64,000 nucleotides of DNA, taken from NCBI GenBank assembly GCA_025210475.1, contig JAOARW010000094.1, positions 1 through 64,000 on the forward strand. The letters run 5' to 3'. A model generated the notes under the pieces. That model had not been told where the DNA came from, ran no database searches, and was given only the letters and a program-made list of their open reading frames with translations. The stretch is from Carboxylicivirga sp. (GTDB taxonomy: Bacteria; Bacteroidota; Bacteroidia; Bacteroidales; Marinilabiliaceae). A program made the translations under genes and the position numbers. Of this stretch, positions 25,715 through 34,533 are shown piece after piece. How positions within the stretch are numbered: the first letter of the stretch is position 1; each line of letters begins with the position of its first letter.

Positions 25715-27085
25715 TTATCGATTCTTTCGCTCTGTTTTTAATCGCTTAAAATAACTAACAGTAGCACGCTTAACATGGGGGGCTAAAATAATGGCTGCTA
25801 TCATATTTGGAAAAGCCATTAAGGCATAAGCTGAGTCGATAAAAGCAATCACGACATCGATGGACACAACAGCTGCTGCAATGGCACTCACCACACTAAC
25901 AACATTGTATATATTCTTGGATTTCGTTCCGAAAAGATACGACGAACATTTATTGCCATAATAAGGAAAGGCAAACAAGGTTGATAAGGCAAAGAAAATC
26001 ACACACAATATCAATAAATATGGTCCGTAAACCGGTATTGCTTTTTCGAAAGCCAAAGCCGTAAGTGTGATGCCATCAGCATCGGTCGATTGCCACACTC
26101 CCGTAACCAAAATGGCCAAGGCCGTCATGGTACAAACAATTAAGGTGTCAACAATTGGTCCAAGCATAGCCACAAGCCCCTCGCGCACTGGCTCATTGGT
26201 TTTGGCCGCCCCATGAGCTAATGGTGCCGTACCGATACCTGCTTCATTGGAGAACGCGGCGCGTTTTATACCCGTTATAATAATAATGCCCACGGCACCG
26301 CCCAAAACAGCTTCCGCCTCAAAAGCATCCTTAAATATTAATAAAATCGCATCCAACAGCCGATCGGGATGAGAGAAAATAATAAACAACACAACCAATA
26401 CATAAAGCAGAACCATAAAAGGTACCACACTCGCTGTTACTTTTCCAATACGTTTAATGCCACCAAAAATAACCAGTGACATACATACAGCGATGATGAT
26501 TCCTGATACCAAATCGCTGGTAAAACCCGTTTCAATGCCGTTGGGCTGTAAAACTATATCCCGAAAGACTTGCGTTAACTGATTGCTTTGAAAAACCGGA
26601 AACACCGCAAACATAGCTGCCACAGCAAAGAAAACTGCCAAGGGCTTCCAACGCTTCCCCAAACCTTCGGTAATGATATACATAGGGCCACCCTGCACCT
26701 CTCCCCGATCGTCTTTTCCCCTGAACATCACGGCCAGCGTTCCTGTAAAAAACTTGGTTGACACCCCCAGGATAGCACTGATCCACATCCAAAAAATAGC
26801 CCCGGGACCACCGGCTGTAATAGCCACTGCCACGCCACTGATATTTCCCATTCCTACCGTTGCTGCCAAGGCTGTTGATAAAGCTTGAAAGTGATTAATT
26901 TGTCCGGCTTCATTAGGATCGTCATATTTACCCCTTAGAATATCTACTGCATGAGCGATGTAACGAAAAGGCATCAGCCGGCTATAAATCATAAAAAAGA
27001 AACCGCCTCCAAGAAGTAGGATTAATAATGGCGTTCCCCAAATAAACTCACTAAATTCGATGATTAGGTTTTCAATATTTTTCAT
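25715..27085 (-). CDS. Sodium:alanine symporter (AGCS family)
   Basis: A 456-residue polytopic membrane protein with about ten to eleven helices. AGCS hallmarks include ALAATVGMGNISGVAVAIT near 70-90, GPGAIFWMWISAILGVSTKF and GGPMYIITEGLG. It would import alanine or glycine with Na+. Length is normal. It diverges from the fumarase gene across 252 bp and runs in the same direction as the GIN-domain gene downstream. Its amino-acid uptake role fits the amino-acid-catabolic genes elsewhere in the window. Confidence 0.93.
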   Translation of the reverse strand: MKNIENLIIEFSEFIWGTPLLILLLGGGFFFMIYSRLMPFRYIAHAVDILRGKYDDPNEAGQINHFQALSTALAATVGMGNISGVAVAITAGGPGAIFWMWISAILGVSTKFFTGTLAVMFRGKDDRGEVQGGPMYIITEGLGKRWKPLAVFFAVAAMFAVFPVFQSNQLTQVFRDIVLQPNGIETGFTSDLVSGIIIAVCMSLVIFGGIKRIGKVTASVVPFMVLLYVLVVLFIIFSHPDRLLDAILLIFKDAFEAEAVLGGAVGIIIITGIKRAAFSNEAGIGTAPLAHGAAKTNEPVREGLVAMLGPIVDTLIVCTMTALAILVTGVWQSTDADGITLTALAFEKAIPVYGPYLLILCVIFFALSTLFAFPYYGNKCSSYLFGTKSKNIYNVVSVVSAIAAAVVSIDVVIAFIDSAYALMAFPNMIAAIILAPHVKRATVSYFKRLKTERKNR

Positions 27086-27337
27086 TAAGGAAAGATAGAA
27101 AAACTGTTAAGCCATTCAAAACTTATTGAGTCATAGGCTTTATATTTTTTTAACGCTAATTGATGCAGTTTTTCTTTAATGAATAATGAATTTAGTTTTA
27201 GATTTGCAGCATAACGACACAAAATCGAATTAAAAACTGATAATTAATAAGTGATTATATAAATCTAGCTTAAGCCAATAGTCAATACAAAATGATGTAA
27301 GCGACTAATGACTTCTGTCTTATAACCAATTAAAGTT

Positions 27338-28942
27338 ATGGCTGATTTTAAATACCAAAAACCATTTCCCATCCTGAAAGATTCAACCCCCTACCGTCTA
27401 ATAACCAAGGATTACGTATCAACTATTGAGGTAGACGGACGAAAAATATTGAAAGTTGATCCGAAGGGATTAGAGCTTTTATCAAAAGAAGCATTCTCGG
27501 ATGTATCGTTTTATTTACGCCCCACTCACCTACAAAAGCTGGCAAACATTCTTAAGGATGAAGAAGCTTCGGACAACGATCGTTTTGTGGCACACACCAT
27601 GTTGATGAACCAGGTGGTTACCGCCGAAGGAGAACTTCCAACTTGTCAGGATACAGGTACAGCCATCGTTATTGGTAAAAAAGGTGAAGATGTGTACACT
27701 GGCGCCAATGATGCCGAACATCTTTCAAAAGGTGTATTTGAAACCTACCGCGATCGTAACCTGCGCTATTCTCAGGTGGTGCCTTTCTCAATGTTTGAAG
27801 AAAAAAACACTGGCACAAACTTACCGGCACAAATCGATTTATATGCAGAACAAGGAAATCAGTACGATTTCTTGTTTATGACAAAAGGTGGTGGTTCAGG
27901 AAACAAAACTTTCTTGTACCAGCAAACGAAAGCTCTTCTAACTGAAGAAAACCTGACTAAGTTTGTTCAGGATAAAATTAAAGACCTTGGTACTTCGGCG
28001 TGCCCGCCATATCACCTGGCATTGGTTATTGGTGGTACTTCGGCAGAAGCTACATTGGCTTCAGTTAAAAAAGCATCAGCTGGTTATTTCGATCACTTGC
28101 CAACTGAAGGAAACGAAGGCGGACAAGCTTTCCGTGATTTGGAATGGGAAGAAAAGGTTCAAAAAATTTGCCAGGAAAGTACCATTGGTGCTCAGTTTGG
28201 AGGTAAATATTTTGTGCATGATGTGCGCGTTATTCGTCTGCCTCGTCACGCTGCTTCTTGTCCGGTTGGATTAGGCGTAAGTTGTAGTGCCGATCGAAAC
28301 ATCAAAGCTAAAATTACCGAAGAAGGTATTTTCGTAGAAGAGCTGGAAAAGAATCCTTCACGCTTTGTCCCAAAAGAAGCGCCACATATGGCTCCTGCCA
28401 TTGACATCGATTTGGATCAGCCAATGGAAGATGTTTTGAAGGAACTTACAAAATATCCGATCAAAACGCGTTTAAACCTATCGGGAACATTAATTGTGGC
28501 TCGCGACATCGCCCATGCCCGCATCAAGCAAATGCTCGACGAAGGCAAAGAAATGCCTGAATATTTCAAGAACCATCCAGTTTACTATGCTGGACCTGCT
28601 AAAACTCCAAAAGGAATGGCTTCGGGTAGCTTTGGCCCAACTACTGCCGGTCGTATGGATCCATACGTTGATATATTCCAAAAACAAGGTGGCTCTATGA
28701 TTATGGTGGCCAAAGGAAACCGATCTCAAGCGGTGACAGATGCCTGTAAAAACAATGGTGGTTTCTACCTGGGTTCAATTGGTGGTCCTGCAGCTATTTT
28801 GGCAAAGAGCAGTATCAAATCAGTTGAAGTTGTAGACTTTGAAGAATTAGGAATGGAAGCTGTGCGTAAAATCCGCATCGAGAACTTCCCGGCCTTTATC
28901 ATTGTTGACGATAAAGGAAATGATTTCTTTGCTGAGTTATAA
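27338..28942 (+). CDS. fum: Fumarate hydratase, class I (iron-sulfur)
   Basis: A 534-residue one-chain class I fumarase interconverting fumarate and L-malate with a [4Fe-4S] cluster. Recognisable segments are ELPTCQDTGTAIVIGKKG (first cluster Cys), FLFMTKGGGSGNKTFLYQ, GTSACPPYHLALVIGGTSAE (second Cys), the LGVSCSADRNIKAKI region, and the C-terminal beta domain TAGRMDPYVD ... KGNRSQAVTDAC. Oxygen-sensitive enzymes of this class fit a facultative or anaerobic metabolism. Monocistronic, followed by a strong 14-bp hairpin. Confidence 0.95.
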   Translation: MADFKYQKPFPILKDSTPYRLITKDYVSTIEVDGRKILKVDPKGLELLSKEAFSDVSFYLRPTHLQKLANILKDEEASDNDRFVAHTMLMNQVVTAEGELPTCQDTGTAIVIGKKGEDVYTGANDAEHLSKGVFETYRDRNLRYSQVVPFSMFEEKNTGTNLPAQIDLYAEQGNQYDFLFMTKGGGSGNKTFLYQQTKALLTEENLTKFVQDKIKDLGTSACPPYHLALVIGGTSAEATLASVKKASAGYFDHLPTEGNEGGQAFRDLEWEEKVQKICQESTIGAQFGGKYFVHDVRVIRLPRHAASCPVGLGVSCSADRNIKAKITEEGIFVEELEKNPSRFVPKEAPHMAPAIDIDLDQPMEDVLKELTKYPIKTRLNLSGTLIVARDIAHARIKQMLDEGKEMPEYFKNHPVYYAGPAKTPKGMASGSFGPTTAGRMDPYVDIFQKQGGSMIMVAKGNRSQAVTDACKNNGGFYLGSIGGPAAILAKSSIKSVEVVDFEELGMEAVRKIRIENFPAFIIVDDKGNDFFAEL

Positions 28943-28970
28943 AAAAGTCGATTTATAGACGATAAATTGG

Positions 28971-29012
28971 AAGATGCGATTTGATGATTGTTCATTCAAA
29001 TCGCATCTTTTG
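28971..29012 (+). terminator. Terminator after fumarase
   Basis: A perfect 14-bp stem: AAGATGCGATTTGA (28971-28984) with TCAAATCGCATCTT (28996-29009), 11-nt loop, then TTTG. Confidence 0.8.
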
Positions 29013-29074
29013 CTATATTGCTTTCCTGAAATTATTCGCTAAGAATAAAACACACTGCCATTACAAATAATGTC

Positions 29075-29614
29075 ATGTCAAGCATCTCCATCCAATATTA
29101 CCGAAGTTCGTTTGGCGAATTAATTATTGGCTCGTTCAAACAGCAACTTTGCCTGTGCGACTGGCGTTATAGAAAAATGCGTAATTCAATCGATCAACGT
29201 ATTTGTCAGGGTTTAAATGCCAATTATCAAGAAAGATCAACGCCTGTTATTACCCAAACGATTGAACAAATTGAAAGCTATACCAGCGGAGAGCTCAAAC
29301 TTTTTGATTTGCCAATTTTAATGGTTGGCACACCGTTTCAGAAGCAAGTCTGGCAACAACTGATGAACATTCCTTTCGGCAAAACCCGAAGTTACCTGGA
29401 ATTGTCTAAAGACTTAGGCAATGCGAAAGCTATCAGAGCTGTTGCCTCAGCCAATGGCGCAAATGCCATATCGATTATCATTCCATGCCATCGAATCATA
29501 GGAAGCAATGGCAAGCTGGTTGGTTATGCCGGAGGTTTAACTGCTAAGCGCAAATTATTAGAACTTGAAGGTTATAAAAATAAGTCTAAGCAATTAAAAC
29601 TATTCCAAGACTGA
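29075..29614 (+). CDS. ogt: Methylated-DNA--protein-cysteine methyltransferase
   Basis: A 179-residue Ogt/MGMT-type suicide enzyme that removes alkyl groups from O6-alkylguanine. The acceptor C138 lies in IIPCHRIIG, preceded by GTPFQKQVWQQL and the helix-turn-helix arginine region KAIRAVASANGANA; VGYAGGLTAKRKLLELEG closes the domain. The N-terminal ribonuclease-like subdomain (1-85) is present, so the protein is complete. Start at 29075; an ATG five bases upstream is out of frame. Stand-alone between fumarase and pckA. Confidence 0.93.
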   Translation: MSSISIQYYRSSFGELIIGSFKQQLCLCDWRYRKMRNSIDQRICQGLNANYQERSTPVITQTIEQIESYTSGELKLFDLPILMVGTPFQKQVWQQLMNIPFGKTRSYLELSKDLGNAKAIRAVASANGANAISIIIPCHRIIGSNGKLVGYAGGLTAKRKLLELEGYKNKSKQLKLFQD

Positions 29615-30111
29615 TTCAATGTATTTTGACCTTATTTATACGATTACGAATCAACACCTATACTTCTACATAAAAAATACCAAATCACTTAGATCCATAA
29701 ATAACAAGCTATTAACAAGCCTCATGTTTTAAATAAAAGAAATAATTCTCCATAAAAATCAACATCTTTTACAATCTATAAGCCAAATTAGTATTATTTT
29801 TCTTTAATTAAATTTTTACATCTCTTTTTCAGTCAGTTACAAAGCTTTCAAAAACAAAGTTGATGAATAATTTGTTTATCTTATAACAAATTACAAATCT
29901 TAGCACATCAATTCACACCACATACTGATTTACTTCTTAATTATCTGATAATAAAGAACTATTTCAGTATTTTTATTTGTATTAATTTGTTATTATTTGT
30001 TTTATTTAGTTAATTTTTAAAAGATATTCACATATTTATATCACAATTAAATCACACTAGATTCTATTTTAATTACAATTTGAAAGCAAACCCCAATTAA
30101 CGACACACAAA
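29615..30111. other. Long AT-rich leader region of pckA
   Basis: 497 bp, very AT-rich, no coding sequence. The last 200 bp contain repeated TTATTTGT/TTTGTATT units but no clear TTG-N19-TAnnTTTG promoter. The length suggests a long untranslated leader or complex control of pckA; no known riboswitch fold was recognised. Confidence 0.5.
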
Positions 30112-31737
30112 ATGGAAGCAGTTAAATCTACAGTGAATTTAAACAAGTATGGAATTACCGATACGAAAACGATTATTCACAATCCGTCATATGACGATTT
30201 ATATCTGGATGAGCTAAACAGTGAATTAACAGGATTTGAAAAAGGCCAACTAACCGAATCAGGTGCCATCAATGTAATGACAGGCAAATTCACCGGCCGA
30301 TCTCCCAAAGATAAATACATCGTTAAGGATGAAATAACCAAAGATACAATCTGGTGGACCTCTGAGCATTCAAAAAACGATAACAAACCTATTTCTCAGG
30401 CGGTATGGACCGAAATTAAAAAGGATGTATGCCAGCATCTTTCAGGCAATAAGTTATATGTAATCGACACCTACTGCGGAGCCAACACCAACAGCCGATT
30501 GAAAGTACGCTTTATTACTGAAGTGGCCTGGCAGGCCCACTTTGTTAAAAATATGTTTATCCGACCAAACGAAATAGAACTGACCAATTATGGCGAACCC
30601 GATTTCGTTGTATTGAATGCATCAAAAACAACAAATAAAAACTGGGAAAAGCAAGGACTTAACTCCGAAGTTTTCACCATGTTTAACCTCAGTGAAAAAA
30701 TGCAGATCATTGGCGGCACATGGTATGGTGGCGAAATGAAAAAAGGCATTTTTGCAATGATGAACTACTACCTCCCACTTAATGGCATGGCATCAATGCA
30801 TTGCTCTGCCAACAAAGGTAAAAACGGAGATGTGGCTGTTTTCTTTGGACTTTCGGGGACTGGAAAAACAACCTTATCCACCGATCCGAAACGGGAATTA
30901 ATCGGCGACGACGAGCACGGATGGGATAACGATGGTATTTTCAATTTCGAAGGCGGATGCTATGCCAAAACCATCAATCTGGATAAAGACAGCGAACCGG
31001 ACATTTTTAATGCCATTAAAAAAGATGCATTACTCGAAAATGTAACAGTCGATGCCGATGGTAAAATCGATTTTAACGACAACTCAATCACTGAGAACAC
31101 AAGGGTTTCATACCCAATCAACCACATTCATAACATTGTTAAACCCATTTCTAAGGCCGGACATGCCAATAAAGTTATTTTCCTGACAGCAGATGCTTTT
31201 GGCGTTATGCCCCCTGTATCAAAACTAACACCGGAACAAACACAATACCATTTTCTTTCGGGATTTACAGCTAAGCTGGCCGGAACAGAATTGGGCGTTA
31301 CCGAACCACGACCAACATTCTCTGCCTGTTTTGGCGAAGCCTTTCTATCCTTACACCCAACCCAATACGGGACTGAACTGGTTAAGAAAATGGAAGAACA
31401 TGGCGCCAAAGCCTACTTGGTAAATACAGGCTGGAACGGAACAGGCAAACGTATCTCCATAAAAGATACCAGAGCCATTATAGATGCCATCCTTGACGGA
31501 TCGATCGAAAATGCTAAAACATCAACCATTCCGATTTTTAACCTTGAAGTACCTAATGCTCTTCATGATGTTAATCCGGTGATATTAGATCCCCGAAACA
31601 CCTATAACAATCCAGAAGAATGGGAAGACAAAGCAAACGATTTAGCAAACAAGTTTATTGACAATTTCAAAAAATACACCGACACACCTCAAGGACAGAT
31701 GCTTGAAAAAGCCGGACCAACAACAACAAACTCCTAA
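30112..31737 (+). CDS. pckA: Phosphoenolpyruvate carboxykinase (ATP)
   Basis: A 541-residue ATP-dependent PEPCK converting oxaloacetate + ATP to PEP + CO2 + ADP (or the reverse, CO2-fixing direction common in fermenting Bacteroidota). Signatures include GRSPKDKYIV (about 64-73), the kinase-1a P-loop GLSGTGKTTLS (about 247-257), the metal-binding LIGDDEHGW, and the ENTRVSYPINHI and FLTADAFGVMPPVS segments. Full length. It is followed by an 11-bp hairpin and has an unusually long upstream AT-rich region, so it is monocistronic. Confidence 0.97.
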   Translation: MEAVKSTVNLNKYGITDTKTIIHNPSYDDLYLDELNSELTGFEKGQLTESGAINVMTGKFTGRSPKDKYIVKDEITKDTIWWTSEHSKNDNKPISQAVWTEIKKDVCQHLSGNKLYVIDTYCGANTNSRLKVRFITEVAWQAHFVKNMFIRPNEIELTNYGEPDFVVLNASKTTNKNWEKQGLNSEVFTMFNLSEKMQIIGGTWYGGEMKKGIFAMMNYYLPLNGMASMHCSANKGKNGDVAVFFGLSGTGKTTLSTDPKRELIGDDEHGWDNDGIFNFEGGCYAKTINLDKDSEPDIFNAIKKDALLENVTVDADGKIDFNDNSITENTRVSYPINHIHNIVKPISKAGHANKVIFLTADAFGVMPPVSKLTPEQTQYHFLSGFTAKLAGTELGVTEPRPTFSACFGEAFLSLHPTQYGTELVKKMEEHGAKAYLVNTGWNGTGKRISIKDTRAIIDAILDGSIENAKTSTIPIFNLEVPNALHDVNPVILDPRNTYNNPEEWEDKANDLANKFIDNFKKYTDTPQGQMLEKAGPTTTNS

Positions 31738-31747
31738 TATCTACACA

Positions 31748-31779
31748 AAGGGGTGTTAGTCTGACGATTAACACCCCTT
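31748..31779 (+). terminator. Hairpin after pckA
   Basis: AAGGGGTGTTA (31748-31758) pairs with TAACACCCCTT (31769-31779), loop 10 nt. There is only a weak T-tract, but position and GC-rich stem support termination. Confidence 0.7.
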
Positions 31780-31976
31780 AAACTTCATCCAAGCTTCACT
31801 CATTTCTCACTATTTTATTTGGCACGATAATTGATAATTCACAACTGAGATCTAACTCACAATTGATTAAGCTTACACAAATAACAATTAGCATCGAACA
31901 GACGAACGTTATTAATTGTTAAAAAACAAACCTTAATCAATAAAATGAGTACATTAATCAAAAGTTAATCTTAAAA

Positions 31977-32213
31977 ATGTCAGCTATGAATCTTCGTATT
32001 ACATCCAACGCCAAGAATAAGCAAATATCATTTTTAATTGCACTAGATAACTTTATCACAAAAAGAAACAATAATAAAGCAGCAATTTTAATTAATCGTT
32101 TGCATCAATTCCTGGACAAAAGAACTCCTGAATTTAGTTTACGAATTAAAGAAGGATCAAACAACAGTATTGAAATGTATACCGGCAAGAATCTGATTGC
32201 CTATTACGCATAA
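31977..32213 (+). CDS. Small basic protein, unknown
   Basis: A 78-residue protein (or 75 from Met4), basic and helical in the middle (NFITKRNNNKAAILINRLHQFLDKRTP), with a beta-hairpin-like end (SLRIKEGSNNSIEMYTGKNLIAYY). No signal peptide. Not recognised. It is followed after about 60 bp by a hairpin terminator, which makes it a discrete transcription unit and supports it being a real gene. Confidence 0.55.
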   Translation: MSAMNLRITSNAKNKQISFLIALDNFITKRNNNKAAILINRLHQFLDKRTPEFSLRIKEGSNNSIEMYTGKNLIAYYA

Positions 32214-32271
32214 AAAATAGTACTTAATATTTGATTGGCAGGGTACAATTACTTGCCTTACTTATTACGCG

Positions 32272-32303
32272 ATGGCCTTTTTAAACAAAGGCCATTTGTG
32301 TTT
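32272..32303 (+). terminator. Terminator after the small basic gene
   Basis: A perfect 9-bp stem ATGGCCTTT (32272-32280) / AAAGGCCAT (32287-32295), then TTGTGTTTTATT. The first arm contains an ATG in frame with the next gene, but that ATG is unlikely to be a start because of this hairpin. Confidence 0.7.
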
Positions 32304-32316
32304 TATTACTTTTCAC

Positions 32317-32324
32317 CATCTTTG
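32317..32324 (+). promoter_or_regulatory. Possible -7 element of the helicase-like gene
   Basis: CATCTTTG is one base from TAnnTTTG and ends 22 nt before the ATG at 32347, supporting that start over the ATG at 32272. Confidence 0.35.
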
Positions 32325-32346
32325 TAGCCGCAATCCTGAAAGAGAT

Positions 32347-32967
32347 ATGAAGTTAAAGAAATTATTGCCTGAGTTAGTATCCGGTTTAACCGAAGCAGGT
32401 TTTGATACTGAACCAAAAGAAGTGCAATCGGCCTGCATTCCAAAAATAAAGTCTGGTGCCGACCTGTTTGCCATTACACCCGAAAAGCAAGGTAAATCAA
32501 CCTGCATCACCATTGGTACCATCCAGCAACTTAAAGAGCCATTTGAAGAAGCCCCCAGAGCCATCATCATAACTTCAAGCAAAGAAAAGGCCTTTGAACT
32601 GGAAGAACAATTTCAACTACTGGGAAAATATGCCAAGCTCAGAACTTTTGTCGCCTTCGACCAGGGTATCTTACAATATCAAAAGGATGAAATTTACGAC
32701 GGCTTGGATGTGCTTATTTGCACCCCCAAACGCCTGATGGAATTGGTCAATATCAACGGTGTTCCCATGACTAAAGTTAAGATGCTTATAGTGGATGATG
32801 CAGAAAGTGTTATGACCAATACCCACCACGCTATTATTTACCGAATTGCTGATGGATTAAAGAAACCTCAGATTCTGTTTTTTGCCCAAAAATGGCACAA
32901 AACATTCGAGACCATTGAAGATCGTATTATGAAAAACCCCTATTATTTCAACCTTGAACAAGAATAG
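32347..32967 (+). CDS. Degenerate single-domain DEAD-box-like protein
   Basis: A 206-residue protein matching only the first RecA-like domain of DEAD-box RNA helicases. The GxD-FAITPEKQGKST region at 37-52 corresponds to motif I but lacks the normal AxTGxGKT; GKS/T is retained at 49-52. ICTPKRLMEL (124-133) corresponds to motif Ib (TPGR). LIVDDAE (147-153) replaces DEAD. Motif III (SAT) and the whole second domain are absent. So helicase activity is unlikely; it may bind RNA or a helicase. The ATG at 32347 is preferred over 32272, which lies in a terminator stem. It overlaps the SEC-C gene by 14 bp. Confidence 0.75.
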   Translation: MKLKKLLPELVSGLTEAGFDTEPKEVQSACIPKIKSGADLFAITPEKQGKSTCITIGTIQQLKEPFEEAPRAIIITSSKEKAFELEEQFQLLGKYAKLRTFVAFDQGILQYQKDEIYDGLDVLICTPKRLMELVNINGVPMTKVKMLIVDDAESVMTNTHHAIIYRIADGLKKPQILFFAQKWHKTFETIEDRIMKNPYYFNLEQE

Positions 32968-33358
32968 CAAATGCCCCTGTGGCTCTGGTAAGAATTTTAT
33001 GGACTGCTGCCATGTTTTCATCAACAACAAACAGGCAGCTCCAACAGCCGAACAATTGATGCGTTCCAGATATACTGCTTTTACTCTGGCAGATGTTGAT
33101 TATCTGATGAAAACACATCACAGCAGCACACGCCCCATTAAAGAGAAGCAAGAGATATTCAATTGGGCAAAGTCTGTTCAGTGGATGGGATTAACTGTCA
33201 TAGGTACTTCAAAGGGAAACAACACCGACAAAGAAGGCATGGTTGAGTTCAAGGCCTTATACATCGAGAATGGTCAATTGCAAGCCATTCACGAAAAGTC
33301 AATCTTTCGAAAAGATAAAGCCGGAAATTGGTTTTATGTTAGCGGCCAACATCATTAA
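32954..33358 (+). CDS. YchJ-like SEC-C motif protein
   Basis: A 134-residue protein. The N-terminal zinc-binding SEC-C motif is CPCGSGKNFMDCC (C8, C10, C18/C19), followed by an NTF2-like YchJ domain with PTAEQLMRSRYTAF and the closing WFYVSGQHH. Start: the only in-frame codon that keeps the CPCGSGK motif is the TTG at 32954, which lies inside the end of the helicase-like gene (14-bp overlap), so translation is probably coupled. Its 3' end overlaps the convergent gene at 33339 by 20 bp. Function unknown; SEC-C domains bind zinc and often mediate contact with the translation or secretion machinery. Confidence 0.85.
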   Translation: MNKNSKCPCGSGKNFMDCCHVFINNKQAAPTAEQLMRSRYTAFTLADVDYLMKTHHSSTRPIKEKQEIFNWAKSVQWMGLTVIGTSKGNNTDKEGMVEFKALYIENGQLQAIHEKSIFRKDKAGNWFYVSGQHH

Positions 33359-33803
33359 ATTGATAGTAGATTTTACTTACCAACTTCCATCCTTCATTAA
33401 ATTTATACAGAGAAATATAATCCACATACTTAAGATCTTTACCAACGTAAAACTCAAACTTAGCGACAGCAGCTGTTCCTGTTACATCAACCGAAAGAAA
33501 TTTAATACTAATCAAGTTATCCTTACTTCGGGGCAGCTGCCCGGCCTTTTTACGATCAATGATTTTTTTCTTCCATTCATCGATGGTCAACTTCCAAATC
33601 TGACCACCATCTGCAATACCCAACAGGGCAAAATCAGGATGAATACCGGAATCGATTTTAGCTAAATCACCTTCATTTTGCAAACCTTCAACATATGCTG
33701 TCTGAATTACCTTTTTGATCGCCTCGACATCTTTTCCATTATCCTGAGCGAACAAAGAAACAACCACAAACACAAGAATTATCAAAACACTTAAGCGTCT
33801 CAT
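33339..33803 (-). CDS. Exported NTF2-like (lumazine-binding-like) protein
   Basis: A 154-residue protein with a signal peptide ending VSLFAQ and an NTF2-like domain of the 'putative lumazine-binding' type: helix VEAIKKVIQTAYVEGLQNEGDLA, then IHPDFALLGI, then beta strands ending YKFNEGWKLVSKIYYQF. Small-molecule binding or an enzyme-like pocket is possible; no function is established. It converges with the SEC-C gene, their stop regions overlapping by 20 bp. Confidence 0.78.
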   Translation of the reverse strand: MRRLSVLIILVFVVVSLFAQDNGKDVEAIKKVIQTAYVEGLQNEGDLAKIDSGIHPDFALLGIADGGQIWKLTIDEWKKKIIDRKKAGQLPRSKDNLISIKFLSVDVTGTAAVAKFEFYVGKDLKYVDYISLYKFNEGWKLVSKIYYQFNDVGR

Positions 33804-33882
33804 TGTAACAAATTTTAGCCTGATTAATAACGATTAAATATACAACTATTATAAATTAACTTCCCCTACTCAGCTTTTTCAC

Positions 33883-33890
33883 TATTTTTG
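33883..33890 (+). promoter_or_regulatory. -7 element of the DUF493 gene
   Basis: TATTTTTG (TAnnTTTG), ending 17 nt before the ATG at 33908. No clear -33 TTG. Confidence 0.45.
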
Positions 33891-33907
33891 CATTTCAAAA
33901 CAAAGAA

Positions 33908-34180
33908 ATGTCGATGCAAGAATACACTAAACTGAAAGAGTTATTGGCACAAAATAAAAAATGGCCAATGCTCTATATGTTCAAGTTTATTGTTCCGAAT
34001 GAGGGAGATAAGGTTAAACAGGTAGTTGATTTATTACCTAAACATGGCAATGTAAGCTATAACCATACAAAGAACCTAAAGTATGTTTCTGTGACCTGCA
34101 AAGTTAGCATGAAAAGTGCCAATGCAATCATAGAAGTGACCAGCAAGATAGCTGCGATCAAAGGAGTAATGAGTCTTTAA
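33908..34180 (+). CDS. DUF493 (YbeD-like) small protein
   Basis: A 90-residue protein with the ferredoxin-like alpha/beta fold of DUF493/YbeD: strand MLYMFKFIVPN, helix KVKQVVDLLP, strand KYVSVTCKVSMKSANAIIEVTSKIAAIKGVMSL at the end. The fold resembles ACT-like regulatory domains. Start at 33908 or, two codons on, at the second Met. A 9-bp hairpin (34159-34167 with 34183-34191) spans its stop codon. Function unknown. Confidence 0.8.
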   Translation: MSMQEYTKLKELLAQNKKWPMLYMFKFIVPNEGDKVKQVVDLLPKHGNVSYNHTKNLKYVSVTCKVSMKSANAIIEVTSKIAAIKGVMSL

Positions 34181-34191
34181 CAACTCCTTTG
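34159..34191 (+). terminator. Hairpin spanning the DUF493 stop codon
   Basis: CAAAGGAGT (34159-34167) pairs with ACTCCTTTG (34183-34191); the stop codon is in the loop. No T-tract follows, so it may protect the mRNA end or terminate weakly. Confidence 0.4.
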
Positions 34192-34533
34192 ACTGTAAAT
34201 TCATGCTACCAAGCTGAAGCAATTACTCATTAAACACAGTGTCTCTTAATTTAGCGAAAGACGCATAGAATATTTAAAAACATGCCCTTTCTTATTGGCT
34301 CACTGTACAATTTTACTCAAGCATTCATTCCGCATAATACACATCGCGAATGAAAGATTCAATTCCGTGTAAAATTGATTTTTCTAAAACAATCTGACCA
34401 CTCCCTGAAATTTTAGCCATTGATTTAGTCGAATCTTTAAGGCTAAAAAAAATGCGAATTCATTTCATAAGGCCATTGCCTTTTATCAGATAATGAGGTA
34501 TTTTTATACTTTATCACACTCATTATCGCCATT
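34181..34533. other. Non-coding region before the oxidase operon
   Basis: 353 bp. Apart from the 3' arm of the DUF493 hairpin, it holds no coding sequence. The CATTC/GAATG segments near 34325-34355 form a weak inverted repeat. The oxidase operon promoter must lie here, but I could not point to a TAnnTTTG box. Confidence 0.5.

Noticed and set aside
32272..32346. ATG at 32272 as start of the helicase-like gene
   Set aside because: It lies in the first arm of a perfect terminator hairpin; similarity to DEAD-box proteins begins after 32347, which also has a promoter-like box upstream.
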